Source of the DNA: Phoronis australis | Lineage: Eukaryota; Phoronida; Phoronidae | DNA: 64,000 nucleotides | Direction of reading: 5' to 3' | Assembly (NCBI GenBank): GCA_002633005.1 | Contig: NMRA01000431.1 | Coordinates: forward strand, 185,733 to 249,732 | In this document: one piece after another, positions 52,601 to 63,033 of the stretch | How positions within the stretch are numbered: position 1 is the first letter of the stretch | Layout: each line of letters opens with the position of its first letter | Made by a program: the position numbers and the translations under genes | The notes under the pieces: model-generated | What the model saw: only the letters and a program-made list of their open reading frames with translations | Told to the model about the DNA's origin: nothing | Database searches by the model: none

Positions 52601-55600
52601 AAGTCCCATGCAGTGCCTATTTAGAAGTTTATGGGCCTACTGGTTAATAGCCATCAAAAGTTACTTACTGTCCAAGAAGCTTAAAGTGGGAAACAAACAA
52701 TACATGGGTGTCTAATGGCATTGGCACTTTTAAAAAACAAAATTTCTGAGAAGTCAGAGATAGGCACTTTCCAACGGTCAATTGGATTAACGCCTACGGA
52801 GCTACATTGACGTCAGACTTGATGTGCTAGAGTCGAATAAAACATTGGTAGTAAGGGGCTTAGCATCTAGAATGGAGTCATATTAGGTTGTTGCATTAGG
52901 TTGTTCTCTCGTTCAATAACTTCACCAGACTTATGCTGGTTGTGAGCATCTTACAGCATCTGGTTCCTTTGTTAACTGCAGAGCTTTTTGTGTGGCATGA
53001 CAACATGCAGACCAGTTACCTACCAATTTCATACAGTAACTGATACTGTAATGGGTTGGGACAGAATAAATTGTCTTAACTTTGGGCGATTTTGGTTATT
53101 CAAAAACTAAACAAGACCAGAAATTCAGAATTGTTGTTGGTTTATGTTCAGACAATTCATTACTTATCTTTTATTTTTAACAGCACAGTCCATTCAGGCT
53201 AAGTATGATCTTACCTGAGACTAGAGCAATTATCAAACAAAAGAGAGCCAACCCTCCAACCATAAATACCAGAATGGAGTTAATCCGTGGTGTAAGATAC
53301 TGGCTAAACTGGTCAAGGGTCAACTTGTTCTTTTGCTAGTGATTAAACAAGATAAAGTCAACGGGAGAACGCCGTAATGGTATATATCTGTAAATTTTCC
53401 GATACAAACGGTGCCTAAGTAATGATCTGGCCATATGCTGCTTCCATGAATTCTTTCACCTTTTATGTACAGGTGTTCAATTTCAATAATATCAGAATGG
53501 CGAGTCCAAAGAATCATTTCATATCTGCTTCAGTAAAGAGCAGGAGAGTTTAGGTTTTTTCGCGCTCAAGGTTTCGTTGAAACTGAGTGGCTGGGAGCTA
53601 AAATTCTGATGAGAGGGGGTTTAACAATTAAGACACAAACACTTATTTTAAAGTGTTTCAGCGCAACCAGAAAGATAAGAAGTTCTCACTGGGTGAAATC
53701 TTTCTTAGATTTTCAATTTCACTTTTGACATGACCTCCAAAATGGCACTGCAAGAGGCTTTATGAATAATGTAGATGGACAGAGCTTTCCTGCGATAAAA
53801 GCTTATCGATGCCACCTAGCAGATAAAAACATCTGCAACTAATGCTGTTCAAACTGGTTAATGTCATCTACTGCACTACTGTCATTTTTCAAATGTATTG
53901 TGTAACAAATGTCACCATGTTAAAACCTGTTATGTAGCAACCAACTTGGTGGACTGTAAACAAAATGATGATAAACAACACTTGTCACTTTACCACACCA
54001 CAATTTAAAGCACTGTTGTTGAAACACTACAACAGACTAGATGCAACACTACAACAGATGCAATTACATAAAGGTATGTTTCATCAACTGTGACTTGAGA
54101 CTTGAGACAGAAATTTGGTTTATACTCTCACTTCACAATTCCTGAAAAATGTTTAGTTATGAAATTATCTCAACTTCACTGCCTGGATGTTTTGCAAATA
54201 GATATGTGGAGCGTAAGAACAAATTTATTTCGTAAGTCACTTTCATGAAGCAACCCAAACATAAAATTAACTAAAATTTACTTGTGAGGCAGCATTGCAA
54301 AGGGCTGCACCTTGAGAGATGTACCCATGATGATAAGTAAGTCACACTTGGGTAGGTCCTGGATGGAAACACACAACAAAGAGGTTCACAAGGGTGAGCT
54401 GAATTAATTAAATGAGGCCCTGCATGTCCCTATGCATGTCACATAATTAACACAATTCATCAATATGATATGAAAAACAAACATTCATGTAGAATCCTAT
54501 TTCAATTAAAAATCTCAGAATGCTAAAGCATTTTAACTGCAAAAAGCACTAGTCCTGCAATCTTAACTATTAATGTACTCAACAAAATAAAAAGAAAAAA
54601 CACGGGATTGAATAACCACAAATGGTTAACAAGACACTAGTAATTAAATCATTTTATACACATGGTACCATCTATGATTCGACTTTTCTTACACAAGACC
54701 AAGGCCAAACCACAGACTGTGTACTACTAGTAATCACAAACTGTTCAATGCATCGGCCAATCAAAACAATGTCAATAAGTTCATTGGTCAATCATTCAAG
54801 ACTAATGACTTCAATGGCCAATCAAAACTGGCCAATCAAAACTGGCCAATCAAAACTGGCCAATCACAACTATGCTGTCATGTGACTTGCCTGTTTAACT
54901 AACTGGAAGAATCTTTGTGGCAGAGCTTCACCAAAAAACACCACATCTGAAAATATTCTTCAAACTTAAGGTTATGTAAGACTTTGTTGACAAGTCTGTA
55001 CACTTAGCCAAATATCCACAAAACTAGAAATTAACGCAGTAAGACTATATACTATCTGAAAGTATATACTGTCTGAAAGTATATACTGTCTGAAAGTATA
55101 TACTGTCTGAAAGTATATACTGTCTGAAAGCAGTAAAAGTATATACTGTCTGAAAGCAGTAAAAGTAAATACTGTCTGAAGGCAGTAAAAGTAAATACTG
55201 TCTGAAAGCAGTAAAAGTAAATACTGTCTGAAAGCAGAAATTCCATAGAATTTCATTTCTGACTTTACACCAATATGCCACTAAGTAAGTCACATGAGTG
55301 TGTTTTTTAAAGAAAATTTAGCAAAAAAGAAAGATGCCTTCACAGCAAAACGACAGGATCAATAAAATGACCATATATGGTATGGTTCAAGATAAATTTC
55401 AAAAACTCTTTTAAATTATCAGTTTGTTTTTACTGTCGGCAAATTTACACATTTTTCATGGAAATCACAGAAGTCCTATTTTTGATAGTCCCTCATGCAA
55501 AAGAAGAACACTACAAAAACAATTCCTAAAAGACTTTTAGAGAACAGCTGTATGAAGCATAGTATCTGAAAGTTTCCTGTGAATACAAACAGCCATTTCT

Positions 55601-58600
55601 GAGATACGATGTTCTGAATTTGCCCAAAATTGGACATTTTTCTACGTTCCTACATAATCTTCAGTAACAACTGTGCACAATCAACTTAAACAAAGGCACA
55701 GTATTCTAAATCAAGTCAGCTTTTATAAACACCTAGCTGTTTAGAACCCATTAAAATGCTCATATCTGTACATGGGACACATTTTTCTGGTAATTACGCC
55801 AGCATTATTTTTTCAAATTTAAACTCAACACATAACAAACAATTTTCTTCCCAACCATAAATACGACAGATGACAAACTGCCTACTCAAACAGTCAGGTC
55901 AATACTAACCTGGTTTCACAATGCCATCGCATCCATCTTTTACACATTGTGGAATGCTCACAGTGTCTCCCTTGAAAAGTTCAACTGAAAGAAATCACAA
56001 GTTAGTATACATGATTCACTCTGCTTGTATGTGTGTGCTTACGTGTACGTGGGTAATAAACACAAGAACAACATAGTGCATTGAAATGCATCCATGACTG
56101 CACTGCTAACACATTGCATCAAACTTATCCCAAAATCAATGTCACGAGTATGCTCCCCCACCAAGAGCACATATTTAATTTCATGAAAACCGATGAAAGG
56201 AATTGTTACTGAGCCAAAGGCCTTACAAATGCCACAACATTGCCCATTCTGTTTTCACTGTAGATTTTCCTGTGTAGTGCTATAACTTATCATTCACTCA
56301 GTCGTGACGTCATTCACTCAGTCGTGACGTCATTCACTCAGTCGTGACGTCATTCACTCAGCCGCGACGTCATTCACTCAGCCGCGACGTCATTCACTCA
56401 GCCGCGACGTCATTCACTCAGTCGTGCGTCATTCACTCAGTCGTGCGTCATTCACTCAGTCGTGACATCATTCACTCAGTCGTGACGTCATTCACTCAGT
56501 CGCGACATCATTCACTCAGTCCTGACATTATTCACTCAGTCGAGACATCATTCAATCAGTCGTGGCATCAAACTTTACTGGACTTGAGAGATTTACTCAA
56601 GATTCGTTGACAGCTGCCACCAGGCGTCACAACAGACTGAAAAACTTAACAGTGTATGACAAAACACAACTATCAATATATGAGCAAGTAAAGTACATTG
56701 TACCTTTCAGCCACTCCTGGTCATATTCTTGACCACACTTCCTGCAATGACCATGGTGAAATGACCCGTGAGCTTCAACGATTTTGTCGGCCGGAATACC
56801 AGCCAGATATTCTAAAGTGTCGATGTTCTGAGAAAAGAAATCATCATATTAATTAACCATATTACAAAATGCGGTAAAAGGTATATAGGCTGGATAACTG
56901 ACACTGCATGTCATGTTGTCATTGAACTGTGCAACAATCAAGCTTATCTGTGGATAAGTTTTCAGTTTTAATGTTGCCCAGCCCAGAATACTAGGAGTGT
57001 CTTCTTCATTCCCTTTTCATAATCCAAGTTAAGTTCAGTTTAAAAGTCTTCTCAATGACCACAGCTTGTTGCTAAGCACTAGATAAAGAGTCGCCCCACA
57101 CAAGGTTATCCCAATTACAACATAACTGTATTGTGAAATTTGTGAACATAAGAAAGATGAGGCATACATATATGATTATAAAATGTAGTAATAATAATTA
57201 TTATTATAATCAGGATCATGTTTACACAGCACTTATACAACTACGTGTCTCCCATTTTTATTCAAAACATTCAAATATGAAATTCAGCAGCCGACTCAGG
57301 ACGGACGTGACCATTTTAAAATAATGAGATGTTTTTTGAACACTGAGGGTATTGTAAACTATATCCCAATTACACTTTAAACTTTATAATCCGCGTAATT
57401 TTAAGGGTATTGTAAACAGAAATGCAGAACATACCTGTGTGTAATGCCGAAGCAATAACCCCTTGTCATGTAGGAGGCGCACAAAGAAATGGGCAGGCGT
57501 TGGCTGTAATAAAATACAGAAATGAAGTGATACTTATTTGCTAAATTTCATGAACATTCATCAAGGATATCAAGGTAAACACAACAAAAAACAAAAATGT
57601 CATAGGATGTCTCCACAGTTGTCAGATTTATTCCAAAATCCACGTCAGCTGTACTCTCCTCAATAGAAACACACGGCAAATTTCATGAAGATCCATCACG
57701 AAAGTTGAATTGAGCACCAGGTAAGAGGACGCCACAGTAGTTGGACTGGTTCAAAAACTATAGTCAGCCATGCATTTCCCAGGAGGAAAACAAGCCAAGT
57801 GTCATGATGATATTTAAAGTGAATTTGCAGATAGAGGCAAACACCAAAAACCGGACTAAAATATAACAAAGTGGACACTAGGTAGCATACAATATGTCGC
57901 ATTCATTTGCAAATGAGAAAGTGTTAAAGCCTCTTTGATAGAAACCTATTTATTGCTATGTTTCATGAAAATTGTACAAGGAACTCTGAAAATAAAGAGA
58001 AAAATGTACAAAAATGAAATTTCTAGTAGGAGGCACAACAGTAATTGGACGTGTCCGAAAGTTGTTGTCATCCGTCGTCACATTCCTAAAAACACAGCAG
58101 TTAAATTTAACAACTTTAGATCCTGCAAGATGTTCTATGAGATACAGCCGTGTATGAGGAAAAAAACTGACACAGGATGGAGCCACAGTAGCCAGAGTCA
58201 TGTGAAAACCATCGTCTCAATTTGCCAAATTTCATGAACATCCATCAACGAGCTCCGAAGATACAAAGGAAAACATAAAAATAAAATTGTCACAAGGTGG
58301 CACAATGGTAGTCCGATCCTTCCGAATGTAGTCGACATCTGATGTCACTTTCGTAGAAATGTGAGAGATTTGTGAGATACAGCCGTGGATCTTCTACTGC
58401 CCTCTTTTCAGAAGGAACAAATATACTAATTTTCATAATCATGCTTAGAGAGGAGGATGCCAAAAAGTTAAAAAAACAAGGTTGTTCGATACAAGGTTAG
58501 TCTATGTTTGTGTGACATTATTGTGTACATTACTGTTCACATAGTAACATCACTTCATGCAACAAATTTTGCGTGCAAACCGTAATTTGGAATAAATTGA

Positions 58601-61600
58601 AATATTTAGGCTATCCTGCCAAACTTTGAGACTGTATGGGTAGTCACTAGTGTCTTGCCAATCATCTCCATTGCATCTCCCATTCATTGTATTTAAAACA
58701 TGTCATAAATCATCAAGTCTGCATACGTCGAACTACGAATTTATTTGCACACTGATTGACTCTGACAGTTAATCAGAAGTGAAATCATATTTCTTCTCAA
58801 GATTAGGTAAGCATTAACTTGGCACTTTATGATAACTAAACCAAACTTGACTTTAAGTAATAACAGCTAAGCTTTAAAAGATTTTAAACATTAACAAATA
58901 CAGATAAAGTCTATTTTTTCAACAGATAATCAATTTCTGTACCATTAACTCACAAACACAAAAAAACTTAAATGAGCTTCGAATTCCAAGTTTATTTCGA
59001 TGCTTCAAATTCAGACATGACCAACTAAATAAGGCAATATCAGAAAATGACCGCTCATTTATAATGTGGGCCTACAAATAAAAATTTCACATATAATTGA
59101 GTGCGTTTGACAGCATGTGCGTTGTCACTTATGGAATAAGCTAGTGCCCAAGCAAACTGTTCAATTGCTTAAGATAAGAATGATATCATTCCTGATTGGT
59201 TAAACAATGTGTTTCCTAAATACAAATTATGTTTCAAGTATCAGTCAATCAAACAGTGAATGAGGGTTTTAGTATGCTTAAAAATTCTAAAATTCGCCAA
59301 CTGATCGCTTAAATACGGTGTGCAGAGAAGTGGGTGATGATAGCCACAATGGAGGAAAGAAATCTTCAATAATTACTCCTGTATGGTTTTAGGCTATTGA
59401 AAGGCAGTTCCAGGTCCTTAAAATTCTACTAGTTCCAGACATCCAGATCATTAAAATTCCATTGGAAAAGATGAAGAACTGATTTGGAGGAAAAATCAAT
59501 GTTCAAACTTAACTTAATATAATTTTATATACATTATTACATCGTACGGAAAATCACAAATTGTATCGAATGAGTGTGGTAAAGAGGCACAATAATCCAA
59601 ATCCATCCAAAACTGTGAAGGTGTTGTCCCATCCTTAATAGATACATATTTGTCAAATTTCATGAAAATTCATCAGGCAAATGTAAAAGAACTAAAATTT
59701 GCACTAATGAAAACAATGGAAGTCAGATCCATCCAATAATATGATTTGGTAGTGCCGTCCCATCCACTATAGAAACATGTCCAAAAACATTCGTCGAGAG
59801 GTTTTGGAGACACAGCAGCAGGCGCCGGACAGATGGGTGGGGATGATGGCATAATGCATCCACCTACCCATACGCACACATGCACACGCGCACGCACACA
59901 CACATATTGTGCATAAAACTGCAATAGTTTCACATACAAAATTATGAACTTTTCCCATTTTGAACAGACCTTGGTCTCAAGTGACATTAGGAGTTCTCAA
60001 CTTATTATACAGCCAGTAGCAACACATGAAACATGTTACATAAGTTTACCTGGCCACAGTTCCCTCGCTTATTGAAACATGTTACATACCATAAGTTTAC
60101 CTGGCCAGAGTAGCGACACATGAAACAAGTTACATACCGTAAGTTTGCTTGGCCACAGTTCCCTCGCTAATTGAAACATGTTACATACCATAAGTTTACC
60201 TGGCCACTGTAGCAACACATGAAACATGTTACATACCGTAAGTTTGCCTGGCCACAGTAGCAACACATGAAACATGTTACATACCATAAGTTTACCTGGC
60301 CACAGTAGCAACACACGAAACATGTTACATACCGTAAGTTTGCCTGGCCACAGTTCCCTCGCTAATTGAAAGAATGGCTCTGGATTTTCCTGAAATGGCA
60401 AATCAAAATATTCGTTAAAATCACACAACATGTAACTAACAAGGAAAATAGTTCCAAAGATGCATTTCAGGAAAACAGGGTCTATACACGTCAACATCGG
60501 ATATGAATATCAGCAATGTTTAAATGACATTGAACAAGTAAAACTATATGAAACACGTCAATATTCATGTTTATATCATAAATTCATTTGCATCATCTTT
60601 TGCAAACATTCTAACACAGTACAGTAATTTAAAATGAACAGAACATACGATACAGTGTGTAACCACAAGCCAATTTAAAAACCAAACATCACAGGAACTT
60701 AAAATGCATAAGATTAAAATATTATCTGTCTACAAAACAAATATACAGAAACTTCCTGGATTAAGACCTTGAAACAACAACAGGTCATCTCTAATCGCTC
60801 TACTTGCAAGATATATTATCTGGTACTTGTTTTTGAAATTGAAGTGAATCTGTTACCGAGAAAATAAAAATAATCGAACACTCCTTGCCATGTCCTGTCA
60901 GTTGTTCTCAAGAAAATCATCTGAAGAGAACTCACATCAAAATAGTCTATTTCAAAGACGCTGTGAGGACTTGGGAGGTTAAACTTTTCCAGGTTGTCAT
61001 AAAGACCAGTGCCTGGGCTTCGAAAGTCTGGTATACCAGCAGCTGTAATAATAATAACATCAATTAGGAGTTGAATTTTTAAATATTACTCTTAACCTCA
61101 TTTGAAAGTATTATCACATTCATAAAAAACTTTACACAAAATATTTTTTAAAGAAAATGAAAATAGTTCAAAACGACAAATGCTCATTTTGCAGTGTTGT
61201 AGAAACTTTTAATCACTTGTTTTTGGAATGTGAGCATGTACTTTCTTTTTGGAATAAATTACAACCTTGGACTTCAAACGTCATTGGAGATAACCTGTTA
61301 CTGGCTGATAAGCGTGTCCTGCTATTTGCATACTTTGGAAATCATGGCTACAAAAGTAATCACGCATTAATGTTAGCTCAGTACTTTATATATACTTGTT
61401 TGAAGTCTTCATGTATTCTGTACTTCAGAGGTTTCTCCCAATTTTATTTGACACTGTCAAAACATGGAAAAGTATGAAATCTAGAGAATCACCCCGACTT
61501 GCTGGTATTTTTTGAAACCCTTAAACATTCAGTATAAATTCAAGCAGAGCTGGAATGTGTGAATGTGAGAGTGAATGGGTTTGTTTTCTTTTCTACTCTA

Positions 61601-63033
61601 TTCCATTGTAATATCAGTTTATGCAAATAAACTTAAAAAAACTTAAGGAAAAGAAAAACAAATTACAGAATGACTTTATAAGCCACCTTGCTAACTGACT
61701 GTGCAGTTAATTCTCCTTCATACTAGGTCATGAGGGAAAATTACTCTGACCATGAATTTGGCTTCAGCCCAGCTGTCATGATGAGGAATTCCGGGTCATT
61801 TTGTCTCAATAGTTTTGACGTGAATTGCATTTAGATTTAAAGCATCATGAAACCTGTGCAAGTTTAGAACAATTTGATACCAATGTCATAATGGTAAGTA
61901 GTCTGAATCAAAAGTTGATTTTTGTGATGGAAGACTGGTTTTTATAGCCAGTCATACTGAAGTGTTGAACATTGTTTCTTCCCAATGTAAATGTTTGCTG
62001 TCACATTCCTATAGGTAAAGCCATCTATTGTCTAGTCTACTCAACAATATGCTGTGAACTCCTTACAAGTAGATATGCCAGCCCCAGCCATGGTGATGAT
62101 GTGTTTACATTTGCCACTCTTCATATAGTTTACGACACCTTCAAAGGTAACATCAGTCAAAACCCTCTCTGGTTCATCTTCGCTGCTATCTGAAAGTGCA
62201 CACTTGAAATATCACACTGCAGTAAGGCCAAAGCTTCTTCAACATTTTTGAAGCTGCGCATCACTACTAAGAACACGCCCAAATCACTCTTTCACTAGAA
62301 GTCTAGCAACTATATTCAAGTTAGGGCTTGACAAATCAGCAGCTGTAATCTCAGCCTGAAATGACTGAATCAATAGCATAGGAAGGTTTTCCTTTAGTGT
62401 GGGGGGAAACTCAGAAATTTGAGACCCCCGTCAGCATCTGTACAGGCAATAGTGTTAATCCCTGGTCAACCATGTTAGTCAACCATGTCAGTCAACCATG
62501 TCAGTCAACCATGTCAGTCAACCATGTCAGTCAACCATGTCAGTCAACCATGTCAGTCAACCATGTCAGTCAACCATGTCACTGCATCGTGGAAGCTAAA
62601 AAGGGATCCTCACACCCGTTTAACTGATATCACGTGAATTTTTGTATTTGATAAAAATAACTAAGAAAATACAGCATCACCGCATTAATTTTTAAAACAC
62701 TTAGAACTAAATAATTATTCTTTTTTGTTTTAATCTTCAATTAGGTGAACATTGCTTTAGATGAGAAAGAATGTTTATTAGTAAATGACTAACAGCATTT
62801 CCAAATCTTTTCAGTACTCATGTATTAGTAACAACTCAATCACTGTACATATAGTAACAACTCAATCAGTGTACATAAGTATGTACTAGTAACAACTCAA
62901 TCAGTGTACATAAGTATGTACTAGTAACAACTCAATCAATGTAGTCATACCAGTCAATCAAATAGCTTCAGCATCCATTTACTTAATAGTTAAAACTTCT
63001 TACCACTTTCTGGTTCTTCTGACTTTTTAGAAA
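46629..63033 (-). CDS. sirt2: SIRT2-type NAD-dependent protein deacylase, 14 exons, N-terminus missing
   Basis: Class I sirtuin that removes acyl groups from lysine using NAD; SIRT2 orthologues act mainly in the cytoplasm on substrates such as tubulin. Fourteen exons (listed separately) join in one frame to 332 complete codons plus stop. Visible motifs: [18 protein letters not shown] (NAD-binding loop, residues about 43-60), TQNIDTLE, catalytic His in EAHGSF (about 148), zinc cysteines CRKC (156,159) and CVKDGC (183,188), [42 protein letters not shown] and QNIDTLE place it with SIRT2 rather than SIRT3 (QNIDGLE). Human SIRT2 is 389 residues, so perhaps 40-50 N-terminal residues lie upstream or unseen beyond 63033. 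The second zinc pair is C-x4-C, wider than the usual C-x2-C. Not searched against databases. Confidence 0.96.
47059..47138 (-). CDS. sirt2: sirt2 exon m: C-terminal tail
   Basis: 80 nt, phase 0 to 2. [20 protein letters not shown] then GVTASP. DDFKKFV continues the helix after LLGW as KELEDLV does in human, and the rest is an unstructured tail. Acceptor GTTGCAG, donor GTAAGT. Confidence 0.85.
47139..47560. repeat. 22-bp repeat in sirt2 intron
   Basis: ATCTTGAACAACCATTCACA is repeated about four times at 47455-47540. The remaining sequence is unremarkable intron. Confidence 0.8.
47560..48830. repeat. Array of eight roughly 145-bp units with CTAGTGGC core
   Basis: The core CTAGTGGC or a one- or two-base variant occurs at 47713, 47853, 48013, 48160, 48302, 48455, 48595 and 48728, with spacings of 133-160 bp. 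Each unit also carries a T-rich run, a CTGTATCTCCTAA or TCAACCA segment and a TTTCATGAAATTTGGCA or GATGGATTCGA segment. This is a diverged tandem array of an unclassified family whose copies also occur at 1-307, 1700-2330, near 3100, 49300-50010, 57590-58480 and 59560-59830. Confidence 0.85.
48831..50598. other. sirt2 intron, partly related to the 145-bp family
   Basis: 49300-50010 contains reverse-orientation fragments of the same family (CACAAGGGGGCACCAC, CCAAATTTCATAATG). The 139-codon frame on the - strand at 49036-49455 shows no conserved domain and overlaps this repeat sequence, so it is not called as a gene. Confidence 0.55.
50599..50665 (-). CDS. sirt2: sirt2 exon l: [15 protein letters not shown]
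   Basis: 67 nt, phase 2 to 0. [20 protein letters not shown] then WE, matching DVAWLGECDQGCLALAELLGW, the final helix of the catalytic domain. Acceptor CATTGTAG, donor GTTAGT. Confidence 0.93.
51296..51372 (-). CDS. sirt2: sirt2 exon k: [10 protein letters not shown]
   Basis: 77 nt, phase 0 to 2. [19 protein letters not shown] then GKEGNY and a split Arg, matching SDPFLGMIMGLGGGMDFDSKKAYR, a SIRT2-specific stretch. Acceptor TTTTGTAG, donor GTATGC. Confidence 0.95.
52462..52516 (-). CDS. sirt2: sirt2 exon j: PRLYINLE
   Basis: 55 nt, phase 2 to 0. [18 protein letters not shown] aligns with STPRLLINKEKAG; the INxE turn contacts adenine of NAD. Acceptor TTTTCAG, donor GTAAGT. Confidence 0.93.
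54282..54358 (-). CDS. sirt2: sirt2 exon i: [11 protein letters not shown]
   Basis: 77 nt, phase 0 to 2. [20 protein letters not shown] then AMLPH. GTS binds the NAD ribose, and VQPFA positions acyl-lysine. Donor GTAAAT. Confidence 0.97.
54745..54872. repeat. 14-bp repeat of CCAATCA motifs
   Basis: GGCCAATCAAAACT is repeated four times head to tail (about 54815-54870), with further GGCCAATCA and GGTCAATCA copies upstream from 54757. Each unit holds a CCAATCA NF-Y-type site. The array ends about 20 bp from the GC donor of sirt2 exon h. Confidence 0.9.
54891..54946 (-). CDS. sirt2: sirt2 exon h: VVFFGEALP
   Basis: 56 nt, phase 1 to 0. [18 protein letters not shown], the conserved FFGE segment with Asp split over the junction. 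The only donor that keeps the alignment with SIRT2 exact is GC: the exon ends CAG followed by GCAAGT, the classic GC-AG donor consensus. Confidence 0.93.
55045..55240. repeat. 17-bp and 26-bp compound minisatellite
   Basis: AGTATATACTGTCTGAA is repeated about five times, then an enlarged unit adding AGCAGTAAA is repeated about four times. The ORFs across it on the - strand are artefacts. Confidence 0.95.
55910..55984 (-). CDS. sirt2: sirt2 exon g: second zinc pair
   Basis: 75 nt, phase 1 to 1. [18 protein letters not shown] then DGIVKP. It supplies the second zinc pair with C-x4-C spacing and a loop about five residues longer than human SIRT2 between the Trp of exon f and VKPD. Donor GTTAGT. 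Confidence 0.94.
56285..56580. repeat. 20-bp minisatellite carrying CRE-like sites
   Basis: About 14 copies of CATTCACTCAGTCGTGACGT lie in the sirt2 intron between exons g and f. Four junctions read the perfect CRE palindrome TGACGTCA; others are CGACGTCA, TGCGTCA or TGACATCA. The + strand ORF here is a repeat artefact. Confidence 0.95.
56704..56827 (-). CDS. sirt2: sirt2 exon f: NIDTLE, catalytic His, first zinc pair
   Basis: 124 nt, phase 0 to 1. [21 protein letters not shown] carries the Asn-Asp of the NAD site and the catalytic His. [15 protein letters not shown] gives the first zinc C-x2-C. Acceptor TTCTCAG, donor GTACAA. Confidence 0.97.
57435..57503 (-). CDS. sirt2: sirt2 exon e: [12 protein letters not shown]
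   Basis: 69 nt, phase 0 to 0. [19 protein letters not shown] then HYTQ, matching PTICHYFMRLLKDKGLLLR CYTQ. The final Gln is the first residue of the QNID signature. Acceptor ATTACAG, donor GTATGT. Confidence 0.97.
57590..58480. repeat. 145-bp family, reverse-orientation array
   Basis: Units in reverse complement recur roughly every 140-150 bp, marked by GACGCCACAGTAGTTGGAC, GGAGGCACAACAGTAATTGG, GGAGCCACAGTAGCC and GGTGGCACAATGGTAG, with TTTCATGAACATCCATCA between them. It lies in the intron between sirt2 exons e and d. Confidence 0.75.
58481..60018. other. sirt2 intron, no gene
   Basis: More 145-bp-family fragments lie at 59560-59830 in reverse orientation, and a CA/GT-type microsatellite at about 59873-59905. 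The rest is AT-rich intron with nothing recognised. Confidence 0.6.
60019..60372. repeat. 48/51-bp tandem repeat containing sirt2 exon d end and splice donor
   Basis: About seven head-to-tail units. Read on the - strand, each contains CTGTGGCCAGGCAAACTTAC followed by GGTATGTAAC, that is the codons LWPGKLT and the donor GTATGT. Three units, including the real exon, also have the upstream codons FQLARE. Unit length is 48 or 51 bp. The frame is open through all units until a TAA in the outermost copy (about 60069). Confidence 0.95.
60333..60389 (-). CDS. sirt2: sirt2 exon d: NPEPFF helix
   Basis: 57 nt, phase 0 to 0. [19 protein letters not shown] aligns with KHPEPFFALAKELYPGQF. Acceptor CATTTCAG, donor GTATGT. 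Its last 30-40 bp plus donor form the first unit of a tandem array extending to 60019, so several equivalent donors follow the real one. Confidence 0.93.
60936..61042 (-). CDS. sirt2: sirt2 exon c: GIPDFRSP and co-factor loop
   Basis: 107 nt, phase 1 to 0. [19 protein letters not shown] followed by [16 protein letters not shown] matches SIRT2 [19 protein letters not shown]. Asp and Arg of PDFR line the NAD site. Donor GTGAGT. Confidence 0.97.
61157..61660 (+). mobile_element. LINE 3' end (C-terminal zinc-binding region)
   Basis: The 106-codon frame at 61157-61477 contains [20 protein letters not shown] followed by FWNKLQPW. This is the C-x2-C...ET..HLF..C...FW pattern found after the reverse transcriptase in L1-type non-LTR retrotransposons. 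It is followed by an untranslated stretch ending in an A-rich tail near 61630-61660. The element is 5' truncated and lies antisense in the sirt2 intron between exons c and b. Confidence 0.7.
62067..62189 (-). CDS. sirt2: sirt2 exon b: start of catalytic domain
   Basis: 123 nt, phase 1 to 1. Encodes an acidic start, then [19 protein letters not shown] and [11 protein letters not shown], aligning with LLDELTLEGVARYMQSERC and VGAGIST of SIRT2. Donor GTAAGG. Confidence 0.96.
62462..62585. repeat. 13-bp minisatellite, about 9 copies
   Basis: CATGTCAGTCAAC repeated head to tail in the sirt2 intron upstream of exon b; nearly perfect. Confidence 0.96.
62820..62945. repeat. 34-bp repeat, about 3 copies
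   Basis: The unit contains AGTAACAACTCAATCAGTGT and ACATAAGTATGTACT; it ends about 60 bp from sirt2 exon a. Confidence 0.9.
63004..63033 (-). CDS. sirt2: sirt2 exon a (first seen): acidic N-terminal segment
   Basis: A 30-nt exon, phase 1 to 1, acceptor TTTATTTCAG, donor GTAAGA. It encodes SKKSEEPES and joins to the acidic SSEDEPE start of the next exon. It was chosen on splice signals, phase and continuity of composition, so it is weaker than the catalytic exons. The upstream exon with the start codon was not found. Confidence 0.65.

Larger units (their letters stand above)
50666..54281. other. sirt2 introns between exons l and i
   Basis: Apart from exons k and j there is only AT-rich intron. 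No repeat array, RNA gene or other coding signal was recognised. Confidence 0.6.

Noticed and set aside
56285-56580. Regular 20-bp repeats considered as CRISPR or coding repeat
   Set aside because: Units are directly adjacent with no unique spacers and the genome is eukaryotic; this is a minisatellite.
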